A stretch of 64,000 nt of DNA from Chromatiaceae bacterium (GTDB lineage Bacteria > Pseudomonadota > Gammaproteobacteria > Chromatiales > Chromatiaceae): the NCBI GenBank assembly GCA_024235395.1, contig JACKMK010000003.1, positions 124,001 to 188,000 on the forward strand, read 5' to 3'. The notes under the pieces are model-generated. The model saw only the letters and a list, made by a program, of their open reading frames with translations. It was not told where the DNA came from and did no database searches. The stretch's first letter is position 1. Each line of letters starts with the position of its first letter. The position numbers were made by a program, and so were the translations under genes. Shown here in pieces: positions 44,902 to 53,215 of the stretch.

Positions 44902-45648
44902 TCACGAAACCAGCACGCGACGCCCGGCATCGACAAGGATCCCGATCGAAATCACCCAGAGCGCGCCGCGCAGCATGCCCTGATAGGTCTCGACCTCGAT
45001 CCGCTTGCGCATGCGGATACCCACCCAGAGGGCGATCAGGATCACCGGCAGCGCCAGTACCGCGACCCCAACCACCTCGAGATCGAACGCGTTCTGAGTG
45101 ATGAACCCGATGATCTGCCCCGATTTGCTGGTGATGAAGGTGAGATTGAATGTCGCCACCATCATCGCCACCGGAATCCGCGTGTACAGCGCATAGGCGA
45201 TCACCAGCGGCGAAAAGATGTTGACCACCCCGGCCAGCAGGCCGAGCGTCAGACCGAACAACGCCATACCCCATTTCGGTACCCGGAACACGCGCTCGGG
45301 GCGGTGCAGGTGGTCGCTGACCAGGTAGGCAATCAGCACCGCGGCAAGCAGAAATCGAAACGGCTCGGGATCGACGCTGAGCAAAAGCTGAGTCCCAAGG
45401 AAGCTGCCGACGATGGTAAATGCCGGGATCGGCCAATAGTCTCGCAGCGCAGCGCGCCAGTGACGCTCGGCGAGGATGCTGACCAGGTTGATGGACACGG
45501 TCGGAACCAGGGTCAACAGCACCGCGGTTCGCAGGTCGAAGCCGAACGCCAGCAGCGGCGTGGCCAGCGTCGGGAAGCCAAAACCGAACGCCCCGTGAAC
45601 GAAGGCCGCGAAAACGGCGACGAACACAAACAGAAGTTCGTTCTGCAA
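44902..45648 (-). CDS. TauE/SafE-family sulfite-exporter-type permease
   Basis: The 248-residue protein has about eight transmembrane helices with the family's HGAFGFGFPTLATPLLA N-terminal repeat and a matching second-half repeat (GVVNIFSPLVIAYAL). Members move sulfite, sulfonates or other organic anions across the inner membrane. In a sulfur oxidiser, sulfite export is a natural guess, but the substrate cannot be read from sequence. It stands alone, convergent with arfB. Confidence 0.88.
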   Translation of the reverse strand: MQNELLFVFVAVFAAFVHGAFGFGFPTLATPLLAFGFDLRTAVLLTLVPTVSINLVSILAERHWRAALRDYWPIPAFTIVGSFLGTQLLLSVDPEPFRFLLAAVLIAYLVSDHLHRPERVFRVPKWGMALFGLTLGLLAGVVNIFSPLVIAYALYTRIPVAMMVATFNLTFITSKSGQIIGFITQNAFDLEVVGVAVLALPVILIALWVGIRMRKRIEVETYQGMLRGALWVISIGILVDAGRRVLVS

Positions 45649-45834
45649 AAGGACATCCCTTGCGGCATCCCGCGGTCACACGATCGGGTGCAGACTAGCT
45701 CAAGGCGCGCCACGCCACACCTGGTGAACCGTTTTCCTGAGTTTGCAGTTCGCGTTTCCAAGCGGCGAATCTGCGGCTAGGATGGAACTTCAAGGAAGCA
45801 TCGATCGAAAGAATCACAACCAGGAGGCAAAAAG

Positions 45835-46101
45835 ATGTTGCAAGGGTCAGATGTCGCCGCGCGAAGCGAACGCCGGGGTCACCGTCCGCCGATACCGGCG
45901 AACATCAAGTCTCTGCTGACGCAAGAACAGGCACTTGGACTACGTAACGTCGAAAATTTCGGATGGCAGCTGGCGTTCGTGCGCCAACCGCTGTTCGAGC
46001 CACCGGTCACCGTCGTGGTCAGTCCCGACCACCAACGCTTCGCCGTGCTCGAACCGGACGGGCGGGTGAACATGGAGTTGAACATCACGCTGCGCAGTTA
46101 G
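45835..46101 (+). CDS. small conserved cytoplasmic protein of unknown function
   Basis: The 88-residue product contains IPANIKSLLTQEQALGLRNVENFGWQ and a C-terminal hydrophobic VTVVVSPDHQRFAVLEPDG strand pair. It has no signal peptide or membrane helix. An AGGAGG lies eight bases before the ATG, strong support for translation. I have an impression of similar short proteins in other gammaproteobacteria but know no function. The convergent DUF1415 gene ends 20 bases away. Confidence 0.7.
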   Translation: MLQGSDVAARSERRGHRPPIPANIKSLLTQEQALGLRNVENFGWQLAFVRQPLFEPPVTVVVSPDHQRFAVLEPDGRVNMELNITLRS

Positions 46102-46121
46102 ACCGCGCGACGGTCGGGTAA

Positions 46122-46673
46122 TCAGTCGCCTTCCAACAGCGCCTTGATACGGGCGGTACCCAGCGCACGCAGGCGTTCGATATTCTCCTGTGGAATGCGT
46201 TCCGGGTGTGGCAGCGACTCCAGCGCGGCGGTCAGTCCGTCCTCGCGTATCAGGTGAAACATCGGGTAAGGCGAACGGTTGGTGTAGTTGGCCGGGTCGT
46301 CGGCGGGTGCATCGGCAAACCGGTATTCGGGGTGAAAACTCGCGACCTGCACCATACCGTCCAGCCCGGCCTCGGTGATCGCATCCTCAACCAGCCCCAG
46401 CGCCTCCAGATAATCGTCGAACGCCGTCAATCCCCGGGTGAGAATCAACAACGCGGTCTCATTGTCCTGCGGGTCGCTGGTAAACAGCGTGTACAGGGTC
46501 TCCAGAAACGCCTCGTAGATGGCGTCCAGCGTATCGGCGTCGTCCACCACGTAGAGGATGCGGTTCTTGTTGAATGGGGCTGCCGCAAAGGGACACAGGG
46601 ACAGACCGATGACGATGCGCTCCAGCCATCGGCGGGTACTCGCGATCGCCTGATCGGCACCTTGCTCCGTCAT
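46122..46673 (-). CDS. DUF1415 protein
   Basis: The 183-residue product matches DUF1415: TRRWLERIVIGLSLCPFA, LLILTRGLTAFDDYLEAL, and QVASFHPEYRFADAPADDPANYTNRSP in two adjoining parts. The invariant CPFA, FHPEY and NRSPYP segments suggest an enzyme, but none has been assigned that I know of. It follows the MOSC gene with a 4-base overlap, so the two are coupled. Confidence 0.9.
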   Translation of the reverse strand: MTEQGADQAIASTRRWLERIVIGLSLCPFAAAPFNKNRILYVVDDADTLDAIYEAFLETLYTLFTSDPQDNETALLILTRGLTAFDDYLEALGLVEDAITEAGLDGMVQVASFHPEYRFADAPADDPANYTNRSPYPMFHLIREDGLTAALESLPHPERIPQENIERLRALGTARIKALLEGD

Positions 46674-47494
46674 TCGAGCAGCTCTACCGGCATGCCGACG
46701 GCGATCTCGCCGGTCCCGTCGTGAATGAGATTCTGCCCAAAATACACCTTCCCATCGCGCCGACGGTAACCCGTCAGAGTCTGCATAGGTTCGCGCCCAC
46801 GTTCACCGGTGTCCAGATCGACGTTCGGGATGGTGCACCGTGAACAGGGTTTGGCGACGCGGAATGTCAATCCGCCGATGCGAATGCGACGCCAGGCGTC
46901 CTCGGCAAACGCCGCGCACCCCTCGACCAACAGATTCGGGCGAAAGCGCAGGATCGACACCGGCGCTTCGAGCCGCTTGTTGAGATCGTCCAATGAAGCC
47001 TGCGAGATCAACAGAAACGGAAAACCGTCGGCGAAACCGACCTGGTCGCCTGGTCGCGCGTAGGCCGGATCGACGGGTCTGCGCACGCTGTCGGGCATCC
47101 GCACCAGGCGGCATGGTGTATCCAGGAAGGCGCTGAACCACGCATCGACCGCCGGCGCAGACGGTGCCGCCGCGACGCTGTCCGACCAGACACTGACCGT
47201 GATCCGGTCGTCCTCCGGACCTGAAACCGCCAGATCGGGCATCGCGGGCGCCTGCAGCAATAGCCGGCCGTCGGTATCGACATGCGTCCGGATCAGCGCC
47301 ATCCGCGGTCGCTGGCGCTGCGTCAGAAAACGTCCTTCAGCATCGACCAGCATCCACTGCCGGTCGAACTGCAGACCACGCTGATCGACGGGCAGGACGG
47401 ACGCGGACTGCCCGGAAAGCGATTTGACCGGATATCGATAAATCCCGGCGAGCCTCAGCTCCGGCACGACGATTCTCCTCAACTTTTCGGCCAT
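46670..47494 (-). CDS. MOSC-domain protein (YcbX-like)
   Basis: The 274 residues have an N-terminal beta-barrel MOSC_N domain (GIYRYPVKSLSGQSASVLPV) and a C-terminal MOSC domain. The conserved Cys is in FRVAKPCSRCTIPNVD, the place that binds molybdenum cofactor sulfur in mARC/YcbX proteins. Relatives reduce N-hydroxylated compounds. The usual C-terminal ferredoxin domain of YcbX is absent, so electron supply must come from elsewhere. It is divergent from pilU by 44 bases. Confidence 0.9.
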   Translation of the reverse strand: MAEKLRRIVVPELRLAGIYRYPVKSLSGQSASVLPVDQRGLQFDRQWMLVDAEGRFLTQRQRPRMALIRTHVDTDGRLLLQAPAMPDLAVSGPEDDRITVSVWSDSVAAAPSAPAVDAWFSAFLDTPCRLVRMPDSVRRPVDPAYARPGDQVGFADGFPFLLISQASLDDLNKRLEAPVSILRFRPNLLVEGCAAFAEDAWRRIRIGGLTFRVAKPCSRCTIPNVDLDTGERGREPMQTLTGYRRRDGKVYFGQNLIHDGTGEIAVGMPVELLE

Positions 47495-47538
47495 GCAGCC
47501 GAATGAAACAGTCGATTGCGAATATTCAGGGACCCGCT

Positions 47539-48651
47539 ATGGAACTCACCCCCTATCTCCGCCTGATGGTACAGCGCAACGGCTCGGACCTGTACTTCAG
47601 CACCGGCGCCGCCCCGCACGTGAAAATCAGCGGGCAGACGATGGCGATAGGCGACAAGAAGCTCGCACCCGGCGAGGTGTCCAGACTAGCGTACTCGATT
47701 CTCAACGACGAGCAGATCCGCGAGTTCGAGCGGACCATGGAATGCAACCTGGCGATCTCGGTCCAGGGCCTGGGTCGATTCCGCGTCAACGTGTTCCGCC
47801 AGCGCGGCGATACGGCCATGGTATTGCGCTTCATCAAAGGACAGATACCGAGTATCGAAGAACTCCACCTGCCGCAGACCCTGAAGAAACTGATCATGGC
47901 CAAACGCGGCCTGATTCTGGTCGTCGGCTCGACCGGCTCCGGCAAGTCCACGACGCTGGCGTCGATGATCGACTATCGCAATGCCAACGTCACCGGTCAC
48001 ATCCTTTCGATCGAGGATCCCATCGAATTTCTGCACCGCCACAAGAAATCGGTGGTGAACCAGCGCGAGATCGGGCTCGACTCGATGAGCTACGAGAGCG
48101 CCCTGAAGAACGCACTGCGCGAGGCCCCCGACGTCATCATGATCGGCGAGGTACGCGATGCCGCGACCATGCAGCATGCGATCTCCTACGCGGAGACCGG
48201 ACATCTGTGCCTGACCACGCTGCACGCGAACAATGCGAACCAGGCGCTCGACCGGATCATCAATTTCTTTCCCGACAGCGCGCACAAGCAGATCCTCAAC
48301 GACCTGTCGATGAACCTGCGTGCCGTCGTGTCGCAGCGGCTGATCAGTTCCACGGATGGCAACCGTCGTGCGGCGGTCGAGATGCTGATCCAGTCCGCCT
48401 ACACCGCCGAGCTGATCCAGAAAGGCAAGATCCACGACCTCAAGGAAGCGATGGAGCAGGGCAAGGAACATGGCATGGTCACTTTTGACCAGTCGCTGTA
48501 CGAACTGTACGTGGAAGGGGCTATTACCCTCGACGAGGCGCTCAGCCACGCCGACTCCCGCAACAACCTGGCGTTGCGCATCCGCCTCAACGCCCCGCCG
48601 CCGGCCAGCCAGGGGGCCTCCGAGCAGGACGCCGCCGTCATCTCGCGCTGA
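47539..48651 (+). CDS. pilU: type IV pilus retraction ATPase PilU
   Basis: PilU is the PilT paralogue that assists pilus retraction. The 370 residues begin MELTPYLRLMVQRNGSDLYF and carry Walker A (VGSTGSGKSTTLASMI), Asp and His boxes (SIEDPIEF, TTLHANNANQALDR), and Walker B (APDVIMIGEVRD). The acidic-Gln ending and GMVTFDQSLYELY segment favour PilU over PilT. ATG 47539 has AGGGA seven bases upstream. No pilT is adjacent, which is unusual because the two are often paired. Confidence 0.92.
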   Translation: MELTPYLRLMVQRNGSDLYFSTGAAPHVKISGQTMAIGDKKLAPGEVSRLAYSILNDEQIREFERTMECNLAISVQGLGRFRVNVFRQRGDTAMVLRFIKGQIPSIEELHLPQTLKKLIMAKRGLILVVGSTGSGKSTTLASMIDYRNANVTGHILSIEDPIEFLHRHKKSVVNQREIGLDSMSYESALKNALREAPDVIMIGEVRDAATMQHAISYAETGHLCLTTLHANNANQALDRIINFFPDSAHKQILNDLSMNLRAVVSQRLISSTDGNRRAAVEMLIQSAYTAELIQKGKIHDLKEAMEQGKEHGMVTFDQSLYELYVEGAITLDEALSHADSRNNLALRIRLNAPPPASQGASEQDAAVISR

Positions 48652-48757
48652 TCCGCCAGGCCCGCCGGCGCGCGCCGCCGCGGGAGGTCCGTCAGGCATC
48701 GCCGTGCGCGATCGGTGATAATGCGGCCATGTCAAACGTCCGCGCCGTGGAAACCGC

Positions 48758-49954
48758 TTGAACCCCTACGCCGCCTTCCAGGTCGCACGCCTGCCGGAGA
48801 TCCGGTTCGGTAGGGGCACCCTCGATGAACTGCCCGCCGTTTTGAGTGGCTTCGGACAGCGGGTGCTGCTGGTCACCGGCAAGCGCTCGCTGCAGGCAAC
48901 CGCATACTGGCCCCGCCTGCTTGCCGGCTTCGAAGGCGCCGGTCTGCGCTGGAGCCACGTCACGGTCGACGATGAGCCCTCGCCCGAGACGGTCGACCAA
49001 GCGGTGCAAAGGCATCGTGACGACCAGATCGATGTCGTGGCCGGGGTTGGCGGTGGCAGCGTATTGGACGCGGCCAAGGCTATCGCCGGGCTGCTGCGCA
49101 CCGGTACCAGCGTCCTCGACCACCTCGAAGGCGTCGGGCGCGGCATCCCGTACCCCGGACCGGCCGTGCCGTTCATCGCGGTCCCGACCACGGCCGGTAC
49201 CGGCAGCGAGGCGACCAAGAACGCCGTGTTGTCGCGGCGTGGACACGACGGTTTCAAGAAATCCTTCCGTGACAACCGACTGGTCGCCGCAGTCGCGATC
49301 GTCGACCCCGCACTGCTGGAGAGCTGCCCCAAGGACCTGATCGCCGCGAACGGCATGGACGCGTTCACGCAGCTGCTCGAATCGTATGTCTCACTGCGTG
49401 CCAGTCCTTTTACCGACGCACTGGCCGCCTCCGGGATGCAGGCGTTTCGCGACGGTTTCTGGTCGGCATGGACACCCGACGATCCGCATGCCGAACACGG
49501 GTTCGAACGCCTTGCCTACGCATCACTGTGTTCCGGAATCACCCTCGCGCAATCCGGCCTGGGGTCGGTACACGGCCTCGCATCGCCACTCGGTGCCTTC
49601 TTCCCGATCCCGCACGGCGTGGTGTGCGGCACGCTGGTCGCCGCGGCGACCCGAACCAACATCCTGGCGCTACGCGCGCGGGCGCCGGACAGCGCGGCGC
49701 TGCAGAAGTACGCAGAAGCCGGGGTGCTGCTCTGCGGTCGCCTGTTCAACAGCGAATCGGCCGCCCAAGACGGGCTGATCGAACTCCTCGACGACTGGAC
49801 CCGGCGCCTCGACCTGGCACGTCTCGGCGCCTACGGCGTGCGCGAAGCCGACATACCGCGGATCGTCGAACACTGCCGCGGCGGGAGCATGCAGACGAAT
49901 CCCCTGGTGCTGACGGACGACGAAATCGCCGCGCTGCTGCGGACCCGCCTGTGA
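48758..49954 (+). CDS. iron-containing alcohol dehydrogenase
   Basis: The 398-residue group III dehydrogenase has the NAD-binding GVGGGSVLDAAKAIAG motif and the metal site in HGLASPLGAFFPIPHGVVCG. It also has the family's PTTAGTGSEATKNAVL. The start appears to be TTG at 48758; an upstream ATG is out of frame. Substrate range cannot be predicted. Its TGA overlaps a GTG that opens the next, possibly broken, frame. Confidence 0.88.
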   Translation: MNPYAAFQVARLPEIRFGRGTLDELPAVLSGFGQRVLLVTGKRSLQATAYWPRLLAGFEGAGLRWSHVTVDDEPSPETVDQAVQRHRDDQIDVVAGVGGGSVLDAAKAIAGLLRTGTSVLDHLEGVGRGIPYPGPAVPFIAVPTTAGTGSEATKNAVLSRRGHDGFKKSFRDNRLVAAVAIVDPALLESCPKDLIAANGMDAFTQLLESYVSLRASPFTDALAASGMQAFRDGFWSAWTPDDPHAEHGFERLAYASLCSGITLAQSGLGSVHGLASPLGAFFPIPHGVVCGTLVAAATRTNILALRARAPDSAALQKYAEAGVLLCGRLFNSESAAQDGLIELLDDWTRRLDLARLGAYGVREADIPRIVEHCRGGSMQTNPLVLTDDEIAALLRTRL

Positions 49955-50311
49955 CCTTCCTTCGGGATCGGCGCGGGACCTACGACCACGAGACCGCGAA
50001 ACACCGGTCGCAACGCTGCTCACAAGACACGCTGTCGATCCAGCTGCAACGCAACCTGTCGCTGTGCCCCGGGGGACTGCGCGAACAGCTCGCGCCGGCG
50101 GGCGATGTCGATGCGACCGGGAACGAGCGGCGCCGCGCTTCGGGCCGCAAAGTCCAGATTCCCGGCGCGCTGCGAAAACGTCGCCGCACGCGTACGGCCA
50201 AAGGGGCCGCAGATCGACCCTGGCTCGCGCCTGACGATCCGGCTCAAGGCCATCATGACGTTGTTGGCGCACATCGAAGGTCGCGAACTGTCCGTGGCGC
50301 GCAAGACCTGA
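49951..50311 (+). pseudogene. possible frameshifted small gene coupled to the alcohol dehydrogenase
   Basis: A GTG at 49951 overlaps the dehydrogenase stop (GTGA) and opens a frame with strong GC-rich third positions (DTLSIQLQRNLSLCPGGLRE). From about 50150 the coding-like signal moves to the +1 frame (GPQIDPGSRLTIRLKAI), which ends at 50311. This looks like one gene with an indel, either real decay or a sequencing error. A PilZ-like domain would fit loosely, but I would not claim it. Confidence 0.3.
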
Positions 50312-50818
50312 TCAGAAGCCGATGCCCACCCCGACACCGCCGCCCTGATTGTTGATACCGATACCGAACTGGATGCGGGGCGAGTCGGGCGTTGACCATT
50401 CGGCGGCCTGCGGCCAGACCTTCAGCTCCGCCTCGCGCAACACCGGCAACCGAACCGCCGTCTCACCGACAGTTTCCTCGTCAAAGCCATCGAGTCGCCC
50501 GCGCACCTCGATCAGTCGCCTGCTGTATTCGTAGGGCTCCAGGAAGCCCGGCTGGTCGATCAAGAAACGTCCCTGCGAGGCCGCGGTCGGGCGCGGGCGC
50601 CCGCGGCGATCGAGCGGCAGTGCCAGTACCTGGATCCGGGTGCGGTCACGGAGGTTGTGTATCGCCACCACGATCCCGCCCCAATGTACGTCGCCACGCG
50701 CGTCACCGTCGGCGATGACCTGCCGCGGGGTCGGTCCGCTGTCGGGATCACGCGGTGAGGACGCACACCCCGCGAGAAGCATCAGTACCAAAAGGCCGAA
50801 CAAGCCGTCGCGTGACAT
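50312..50818 (-). CDS. Slp-family outer-membrane lipoprotein (second copy)
   Basis: The 168-residue product has a lipoprotein signal with lipobox LAGC (Cys18). The Slp core follows: VHWGGIVVAIHNL, TRIQVLALPLDRRGRPR, and GRFLIDQPGFLEPYEYSRRLIEVRG. It ends in a Gly-rich NNQGGGVGVGIGF tail. Slp is a starvation- and carbon-response lipoprotein of the outer membrane. Its start lies two bases after the stop of the first Slp gene, so the pair is a two-gene operon. Confidence 0.88.
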   Translation of the reverse strand: MSRDGLFGLLVLMLLAGCASSPRDPDSGPTPRQVIADGDARGDVHWGGIVVAIHNLRDRTRIQVLALPLDRRGRPRPTAASQGRFLIDQPGFLEPYEYSRRLIEVRGRLDGFDEETVGETAVRLPVLREAELKVWPQAAEWSTPDSPRIQFGIGINNQGGGVGVGIGF

Positions 50819-50820
50819 GC

Positions 50821-51381
50821 TCACCACCAGTATGGAGGACGATCGTAGGGCCGCCATGGGCGCCAGGGACTCCACGGCCACCAGGGATCGTAATAGGGAT
50901 CGTGCAGCCAGACCGGCTCTGCGGGGGGGCGATACTCGGGCCACAGGTTATAGACGTCGACAGCCACTACCGGAAACAGATAGGGATATTCACCGACGGG
51001 CCGGGTAACCGCCGGTACCAGCCGGCCTCGCACGGTGAGACGCTTGCCCGGCGAGAACTCGGCGGGATCGAGGAACTGTCCGATGCGGGCGATGAACCGC
51101 ACGCTTTCGCCTCCCTCCGGCCGCGGTTCGCCATCCCGGTACAACGGCCGCGCGTAGACCTCGATCTCGGTGGTCTCGCGATTGTTCCGGAGGCCGAGAA
51201 TCTCACCACCCCAACGCACCTCGTGGCTCAGATAGAGCTGCGGCTCGGTCTGCACCGCACGCGGCGAAGGCGCCTCGGGCAGCGATTCGCGGAGCGGCTG
51301 CGGAACCTTACTGGCGCAGGCGAACAGCACCGCACAGCATGCGCTCACCGCCACCACCCTCAAGGCGTACCCGACAGGCAT
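50821..51381 (-). CDS. Slp-family outer-membrane lipoprotein (first copy)
   Basis: The 186-residue product has a lipobox LFAC (Cys22) and the Slp core: VRWGGEILGLRNNRETTEIEV, GEPRPEGGESVRFIARIGQFLDPAEF in two parts, and GKRLTVRGRLVP. Its C-terminus is unusual: a Pro/Trp/Tyr-rich tail (DPYYDPWWPWSPWRPWRPYD). The core is paralogous to the next gene but the tails differ completely, which suggests duplication and specialisation. Confidence 0.88.
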   Translation of the reverse strand: MPVGYALRVVAVSACCAVLFACASKVPQPLRESLPEAPSPRAVQTEPQLYLSHEVRWGGEILGLRNNRETTEIEVYARPLYRDGEPRPEGGESVRFIARIGQFLDPAEFSPGKRLTVRGRLVPAVTRPVGEYPYLFPVVAVDVYNLWPEYRPPAEPVWLHDPYYDPWWPWSPWRPWRPYDRPPYWW

Positions 51382-51547
51382 GACTCACCTCCATATCACC
51401 GCTCGACGACAGGATGCCGCCGCGACGCTCGAGTTTGCATCGACCGGCGGGCGGATGCCCTCGACGCAGGCCGGGCACCTCAAGATTGCGACCACGCGAC
51501 CGCTGCCCTGAGTGTAGAATCGAGCGATCCATCCAAGGTATTTGAAC

Positions 51548-51826
51548 ATGACCGACAGCAGTCTGCCGTGCTGGGTTTATCGCAGCCCGCGCAAGCAGGA
51601 AATGTACCTCTACCTTGCCGAAGAAAACGGCTTCGACAGGGTACCGTCGGCGCTACTCGAACGCTTTGGTGACCCGATCCTGGTGATCGAGCTGGAACTC
51701 AGCGCGAAACGCCGCCTGGCACGTGAAGATGTCGACCAGGTGATGCACAACCTGCGCGACCAGGGCTTTCATCTGCAGATGCCTCCTCGTCTGCAACCCG
51801 ATCTCTATCACGGCAACCCCGATTGA
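51548..51826 (+). CDS. YcgL-domain protein
   Basis: The 92-residue product matches the YcgL family: CWVYRSPRKQEMYLYL near the start, VPSALLERFGDPILVIELEL, and LRDQGFHLQMPP at the end. The fold is small alpha/beta and the function is unknown; in E. coli it neighbours minC and cell-division genes. ATG 51548 is used; a TTG six bases upstream is in frame. It is on its own here. Confidence 0.88.
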   Translation: MTDSSLPCWVYRSPRKQEMYLYLAEENGFDRVPSALLERFGDPILVIELELSAKRRLAREDVDQVMHNLRDQGFHLQMPPRLQPDLYHGNPD

Positions 51827-51884
51827 TGCAGGTGGTCACGCTGGGTCGGCCTGCACAGGTCTTCGTCGGACTGCAGGGCACCGC

Positions 51885-52556
51885 ATGAGGATGCCGCTTG
51901 GTATTCTCGCGGTAGTCGCGCTGCTGCTGGTCGCCTTTCTCGGCTTTGCACCCCCCCCCGATCCGGACCTGGTCCGGCCGCGCACCGACCTGCCCTGGCA
52001 GGTGACCGGGAATCCGGACGGTTCCAGCCGGGTATTTGATCTGCAGCTCGGCACCGCGACGCTCGCCGAAGCGATCGCGAAATTCGGTCCGGTCGAGGCG
52101 ATGGCACTGTTCGAACCGGCGGCGGGTCCGCTGGCACTCGAAGCGTTTTTCGGCAATGTGCGATTGGGTCCGTTGAATGCAAAGGTCGTCGTCGGTCTCG
52201 CCGCATCGGACGACGAATTGCGCGGATTGCGCGACGCCAGCAGGAAACGCGAAGGTTCGCCCAGCGGCGACTGGAAATACAGCGTCGACGACTCCGCGGC
52301 GAAGCATGCCGGGCGCCGCCTGACGGCGATCACCTACATACCGTCCACGCGCGGTCTGGATGCCGACTTCTTTCGCGAACGATTCGGCGAGCCCAGCGCC
52401 TGGCGACAGGAAAACGAGAACGCGGTCACCTGGTTTTACCCGCAATCCGGGCTGACGGTGCTGATCGATGACCGGGCACGCGAGGTACTGGAATACCAGG
52501 CACCTCGTGACTTCGTCATGCCCGACGGCGTGACCCGGAATCCCGCGGTCCGCTAA
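51885..52556 (+). CDS. membrane-anchored or exported protein of unknown function
   Basis: The 223-residue product begins with an N-terminal hydrophobic segment (GILAVVALLLVAFLGFAPPP), either a signal peptide or an anchor. The rest is a hydrophilic periplasmic domain with conserved-looking WQVTGNPDGSSRVFDLQLG and RERFGEPSAWRQENENAVTWFYP segments. An AGGG sits seven bases before the ATG. I do not recognise a family. It follows ycgL by 58 bases and could be cotranscribed. Confidence 0.7.
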   Translation: MRMPLGILAVVALLLVAFLGFAPPPDPDLVRPRTDLPWQVTGNPDGSSRVFDLQLGTATLAEAIAKFGPVEAMALFEPAAGPLALEAFFGNVRLGPLNAKVVVGLAASDDELRGLRDASRKREGSPSGDWKYSVDDSAAKHAGRRLTAITYIPSTRGLDADFFRERFGEPSAWRQENENAVTWFYPQSGLTVLIDDRAREVLEYQAPRDFVMPDGVTRNPAVR

Positions 52557-52597
52557 AGCCGGAGGGCCGCCGTGCGGCAGCTCGATGGCCCCGCCCC

Positions 52598-52861
52598 TCA
52601 GCCGTTGCGCACCAACCCGTCCATCTGCTGTTTGGCGTGCGTCCAGCGTTCTCCCCGGTTGGCGCCCTGTACCATCAGTTCCATCAGTCGATAGGCAAGC
52701 TGGCGTTGCGGGGCGGACAGGTCGCGCAGCTTGCCGAGCTTGAACAGATACCCCGCCTGTTCGAATTCCATGGTCGACACGAGTGCGTACAGCGTCAATG
52801 ACGCCGCCGAATGAGGCGCCGCCGAGATCTCGGCGACAACCTCGTCCAGCACATCGCTCAC
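52598..52861 (-). CDS. small helical protein coupled to a PilZ gene
   Basis: The 87-residue product starts at GTG 52861, which overlaps the PilZ stop (GTGA). Its sequence (SDVLDEVVAEIS...TLYALVSTMEFEQAGYLFKLGKLRDL) is predicted mostly helical, without signal or membrane segments. I do not recognise a family. The tight coupling to PilZ suggests it acts with the c-di-GMP receptor, possibly as an effector or partner. Confidence 0.6.
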   Translation of the reverse strand: MSDVLDEVVAEISAAPHSAASLTLYALVSTMEFEQAGYLFKLGKLRDLSAPQRQLAYRLMELMVQGANRGERWTHAKQQMDGLVRNG

Positions 52862-53157
52862 CCGAGGATCCGGTTGATCTGGCAGGCCACCGCGAAACTC
52901 CCCTCGTTCTCCCCGACCGGCGTGCACCGCAATACACGCACCTCGGCGATCATCGGCGGCGTGATGTCGCTGACCGGCTTGATCTCCAGCTTGATCACCG
53001 AATCCTCGGCAACATCGCCATCGACCCACATCAACAGTCCGCCACCGCTTAGATTCTTAACGATCGCCCCGCCACCCTGGCCATCGACCAACTGGAACCG
53101 GGCCGGGCAATCGATCGTCATGCGCGGGTAGTTGCGTTTCTCTCGGTAGTCCTGCAT
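52858..53157 (-). CDS. PilZ-domain c-di-GMP-binding protein
   Basis: The 99-residue protein is a single PilZ domain. The RxxxR-type motif is in REKRNYPRMT and the (D/N)xSxxG motif in KNLSGGGLLMW. A GGAG lies six bases before the ATG. It probably binds c-di-GMP and signals to a partner, most simply the downstream 87-residue protein. It is unlike the larger YcgR proteins, having no YcgR-N domain. Confidence 0.85.
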   Translation of the reverse strand: MQDYREKRNYPRMTIDCPARFQLVDGQGGGAIVKNLSGGGLLMWVDGDVAEDSVIKLEIKPVSDITPPMIAEVRVLRCTPVGENEGSFAVACQINRILG

Positions 53158-53215
53158 CGCTGCTCCTGTTCGCCGTATCAACCGAAGGCCGGGGTTGAAA
53201 TGAACCGCATGGGGA

